DNA from: an uncultured Bacteroidales bacterium
GTDB taxonomy: Bacteria; Bacteroidota; Bacteroidia; Bacteroidales; Bacteroidaceae
Direction of reading: 5' to 3'
DNA: 34,047 nt
Assembly: GCA_937901185.1 (NCBI GenBank)
Contig: CALCHR010000127.1
Span: 1 to 34,047, forward strand
The notes beneath the pieces were generated by a model, which saw only the letters and a list, made by a program, of their open reading frames with translations, was not told where the DNA came from and did not search any database. Positions 32,314 to 34,047 of this stretch are shown here, in pieces (the first letter of the stretch is position 1; every line of letters begins with the position of its first letter). The position numbers were made by a program, and so were the translations under genes.

Positions 32314-33603
32314 TTACCAGCCTATGTTTTTCCATCCCGCATCTTGATACCACTCTGTTTCTTTGAATGCCTCGTTCAAATCGCCATACACACAATTCTC
32401 GGCATTCTCTGTATAAACTTGTTGGGGGATAAACATCGACACGGCGGCGCAGTCAGCCTCCACATCACAAAAATCCCAACCCCACGGACCTATCCAAAAA
32501 CTGGGAGTAGCACCTTTGTAGCAGACAGCCTTATCCAGCACAGAGCGGAAGCGAAGATAGTCGGCCTCGGCCAATAAATGGCGCATGGCAGAAGCTGCAT
32601 CGTAGCCGTGAGGACGATAAAAGTAGTTTTGCGCATAGGCCTTATAAATCTGCACACCAGACATATTGGGCGAGGAGCCTCCGGCAAGCAACGAGGCAGG
32701 CAACACATCGGCCGTCACAGCTGCCAGGTCTTCCAACCAACGAGTTTCGATGGCCGAAACCACTATGCCGAAGTCCGTATAGTGGCTATAGAGGTCGGGC
32801 GAGATGATGTCTTCATAATAGATACGGGCTATGTCGGCCGGGGATTTACTAAACAAGCCTTCAGCCACTTGGTGCGTATAGTAAGCACCACGAGCCGGAA
32901 TGGAGATGGGCGAGGCTATAATATAGTCGGCCACATGACGCAAAGCATAAGCCACTTCGAGACTCTGCATCAAGCAAGCATCAAAAAAGATATAGCGTAG
33001 CTTCACGCCGCTCTCAGCAATAGCCTCGGCCATATCTGTAATATCCATCTGCGCCCCTATGCGGCCCATTTTGTCTTTATCATCATCTAAGTCGCCACCA
33101 CTTCCCACATCTATTCCAAAGGAGAGGAGCGAGTAGTCTTTATTGGTGGACGGCAACCAGCCATCGGCATGCGACCACATCACCAGTGCGTAGTCGTCGG
33201 CAGGATAAGCGGCCACCGCCGTCTGCAACACACGCTTCAGAGTAGCAGGATCGGAAGAGCAGAGGCCTTCCGGCCATGTCTGTTCCAACTTGGGTGCTTG
33301 TCCTTTTGGGAAAAGATATAAGCGCGGAACTTTTCCATCGTCCACAAAGGCCAGCAGCTGCTGGCCGGGCTTTAGTGACTGTGCGCCCTCTTGTATCTCG
33401 AGAGAGTCGCGCCGCCAGTTTTCTCCTACGCCCAAAGAATTTTCTGCCGCCACATAAAGCAGCACTGTATGCTTATCTGTTCCGGACACCTCGGGCAGTT
33501 CTTCTTTATCCTGACACGCAGCAAAAGTGAGCAGCAACAATATCCCGCAGCAAGTCCACAACAAGCCGCAGCATCTCTCTATTATATTATATGTGTACAT
33601 CAT
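32314..33603 (-). CDS. Clostripain-family (C11) cysteine peptidase lipoprotein
   Basis: A 429-residue lipoprotein from the ATG at 33603 (an ATG at 33600 is equally possible; the longest frame starts at a TTG at the transcription start). Lipobox FAAC, Cys30. Core features are TVLLYVAAENSLG, YALVMWSHADGWLP with catalytic His145, and LRYIFFDACLMQSLEVAYAL with nucleophile Cys210. This is the C11 clostripain fold, whose members cleave after Arg or Lys. It acts at the cell surface or in the periplasm. It is a single gene facing DPP IV. The pair, with GH20 and S41, fits a protein- and glycan-scavenging lifestyle. Confidence 0.93.
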   Translation of the reverse strand: MMYTYNIIERCCGLLWTCCGILLLLTFAACQDKEELPEVSGTDKHTVLLYVAAENSLGVGENWRRDSLEIQEGAQSLKPGQQLLAFVDDGKVPRLYLFPKGQAPKLEQTWPEGLCSSDPATLKRVLQTAVAAYPADDYALVMWSHADGWLPSTNKDYSLLSFGIDVGSGGDLDDDKDKMGRIGAQMDITDMAEAIAESGVKLRYIFFDACLMQSLEVAYALRHVADYIIASPISIPARGAYYTHQVAEGLFSKSPADIARIYYEDIISPDLYSHYTDFGIVVSAIETRWLEDLAAVTADVLPASLLAGGSSPNMSGVQIYKAYAQNYFYRPHGYDAASAMRHLLAEADYLRFRSVLDKAVCYKGATPSFWIGPWGWDFCDVEADCAAVSMFIPQQVYTENAENCVYGDLNEAFKETEWYQDAGWKNIGW

Positions 33604-33629
33604 TGCAGAAAGGCTTTTCAAACGCCTCG

Positions 33630-33637
33630 CAAATATA
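33630..33637 (-). promoter_or_regulatory. Promoter -7 box of the clostripain gene
   Basis: TATATTTGC on the minus strand fits TAnnTTTG; leader about 20-25 bases to the ATG at 33603. Confidence 0.65.
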
Positions 33638-33680
33638 ATAATGTTGTTTGGAAAATTCTACCAAAAAGCAAAAGAAAGGT

Positions 33681-33711
33681 TTTGCCAAGAAGAAAATAAA
33701 CTCTATATTTG
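33681..33711 (+). promoter_or_regulatory. Promoter of tRNA-Thr
   Basis: TTTG (33681-33684), 19 bases, then TATATTTG (33704-33711): a full consensus match, 20 bases before the tRNA. Confidence 0.8.
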
Positions 33712-33730
33712 CACCGCAATTCTGCGGCAG

Positions 33731-33803
33731 GCCGAAATAGCTCAGTTGGTAGAGCAATTCATTCGTAATGAATAGGTCGCGGGTTCGAGTCCCGCTTTCG
33801 GCT
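33731..33803 (+). tRNA. tRNA-Thr (anticodon CGT)
   Basis: Acceptor GCCGAAA pairs with TTTCGGC. D arm GCTC/GAGC encloses AGTTGGTA. Anticodon stem ATTCA/TGAAT holds loop TTCGTAA with anticodon CGT, reading ACG (Thr). T arm GCGGG/CCCGC encloses TTCGAGT. No CCA is encoded. The discriminator base is T. Confidence 0.95.
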
Positions 33804-33807
33804 CACG

Positions 33808-33846
33808 GAGAAGCGGTTGGAAGTTTCCGGCCGCTTCTCTTTTTAT
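33808..33846 (+). terminator. Intrinsic terminator of tRNA-Thr
   Basis: GAGAAGCGG pairs with CCGCTTCTC, with further inner pairs, followed by TTTTTATA. It starts five bases after the tRNA. Confidence 0.9.
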
Positions 33847-33879
33847 ATACTGAAGCGTGCGCCGCTCCGCAGTTTTTTA

Positions 33880-33887
33880 TAACTTTG
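33880..33887 (+). promoter_or_regulatory. Promoter -7 box of the RNA methyltransferase gene
   Basis: TAACTTTGC fits TAnnTTTG; leader about 30 bases. Confidence 0.6.
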
Positions 33888-33922
33888 CAAGAAGCGTTCC
33901 AAACTTTTACTGACAGAAGTAT

Positions 33923-34047
33923 ATGCCTATTATAGAAATTACTTCGCTGAACCAACCCGACCTTGAGGTGTTCAGCACATTGACCGAGGCTCAACTGCGC
34001 AACCGCGTGGAGCCGGCTAAGGGTATCTTCATTGCCGAGAGTCCTAA
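33923..34047 (+). CDS. TrmH/SpoU-family RNA methyltransferase, N-terminal start only
   Basis: Only 41 residues are visible from the ATG at 33923: MPIIEITSLNQPDLEVFSTL, TEAQLRNRVEPAKGIFIAES and P. The segment LTEAQLRNRxEPxKGxFIAESP is the N-terminal substrate-binding part of Bacteroidales TrmH-type 2'-O-ribose methyltransferases (RlmB/TsnR-like). The SPOUT catalytic domain lies beyond the window. The assignment rests on recall of the family N-terminus; the RNA target is unknown. Confidence 0.75.
   Translation, partial: MPIIEITSLNQPDLEVFSTLTEAQLRNRVEPAKGIFIAESP

Overview
The window looks like a chromosomal segment of a Bacteroidota bacterium, order Bacteroidales, probably Prevotellaceae-like; the genus is not settled. 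The evidence is a set of promoters matching the Bacteroidota sigma-factor consensus (TAnnTTTG, several with TTG/TTTG 19-20 bases upstream), weak Shine-Dalgarno sites, and a typical gene set: PepSY-like periplasmic proteins, DUF3316, carboxyspermidine-type dehydrogenase, an S9 dipeptidyl peptidase, a C11 clostripain lipoprotein, a Wzc-type tyrosine kinase with a Tyr-Gly tail, and a TonB-like outer-membrane beta-barrel. I see no phage, transposase, integrase, CRISPR array or rRNA.

Layout. 1-967 (-): truncated DUF1846 protein. 1206-4727 (+): fhs (formate-THF ligase), DUF3316 protein and S41 peptidase lipoprotein, tightly spaced. 5043-7058 (-): GH20 hexosaminidase. 7223-10078 (+): sigma-54 activator, lptE, TPR-like protein and secG. 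10223-11545 (+): UDP-glucose dehydrogenase. 11906-12931 (-): recA. 13326-14259 (+): two PepSY-like proteins. 14591-15784 (-): saccharopine-dehydrogenase-family enzyme. 15938-18364 (-): Wzc-like kinase. 18563-21788 (+): asparaginase, B12/iron-type binding lipoprotein and FecCD permease. 22180-24198 (-): two unrecognised exported proteins. 24427-26007 (+): frr and rsgA. 26368-29415 (-): outer-membrane beta-barrel. 29989-32199 (+): DPP IV. 32314-33603 (-): clostripain. 33731-33803 (+): tRNA-Thr(CGT). 33923-end (+): start of a TrmH/SpoU-type RNA methyltransferase.

Most genes are housekeeping or envelope functions: one-carbon metabolism, LPS transport (LptE), Sec secretion (SecG), polysaccharide precursors and export control (UDP-glucuronate, Wzc), peptide and glycan scavenging (GH20, DPP IV, clostripain, S41), recombination, and ribosome recycling and maturation (Frr, RsgA).

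The most unusual signal is not a gene. Five intergenic gaps carry copies of one modular DNA repeat, about 110-140 bp long. It is built from 21-bp units beginning C(C/T)TAGTAG or CTTAGTAAACT, closed by an inverted unit ending CTAAGAAA(C/T)G, and followed by a conserved AT-rich tail. Four copies lie between convergent genes beside intrinsic terminators and one lies in a divergent gap. Three copies contain strong inverted repeats whose arms differ in sequence but keep pairing. A fifth convergent gap instead holds three tandem copies of a different palindrome (core TCAAGCGCTTGA).
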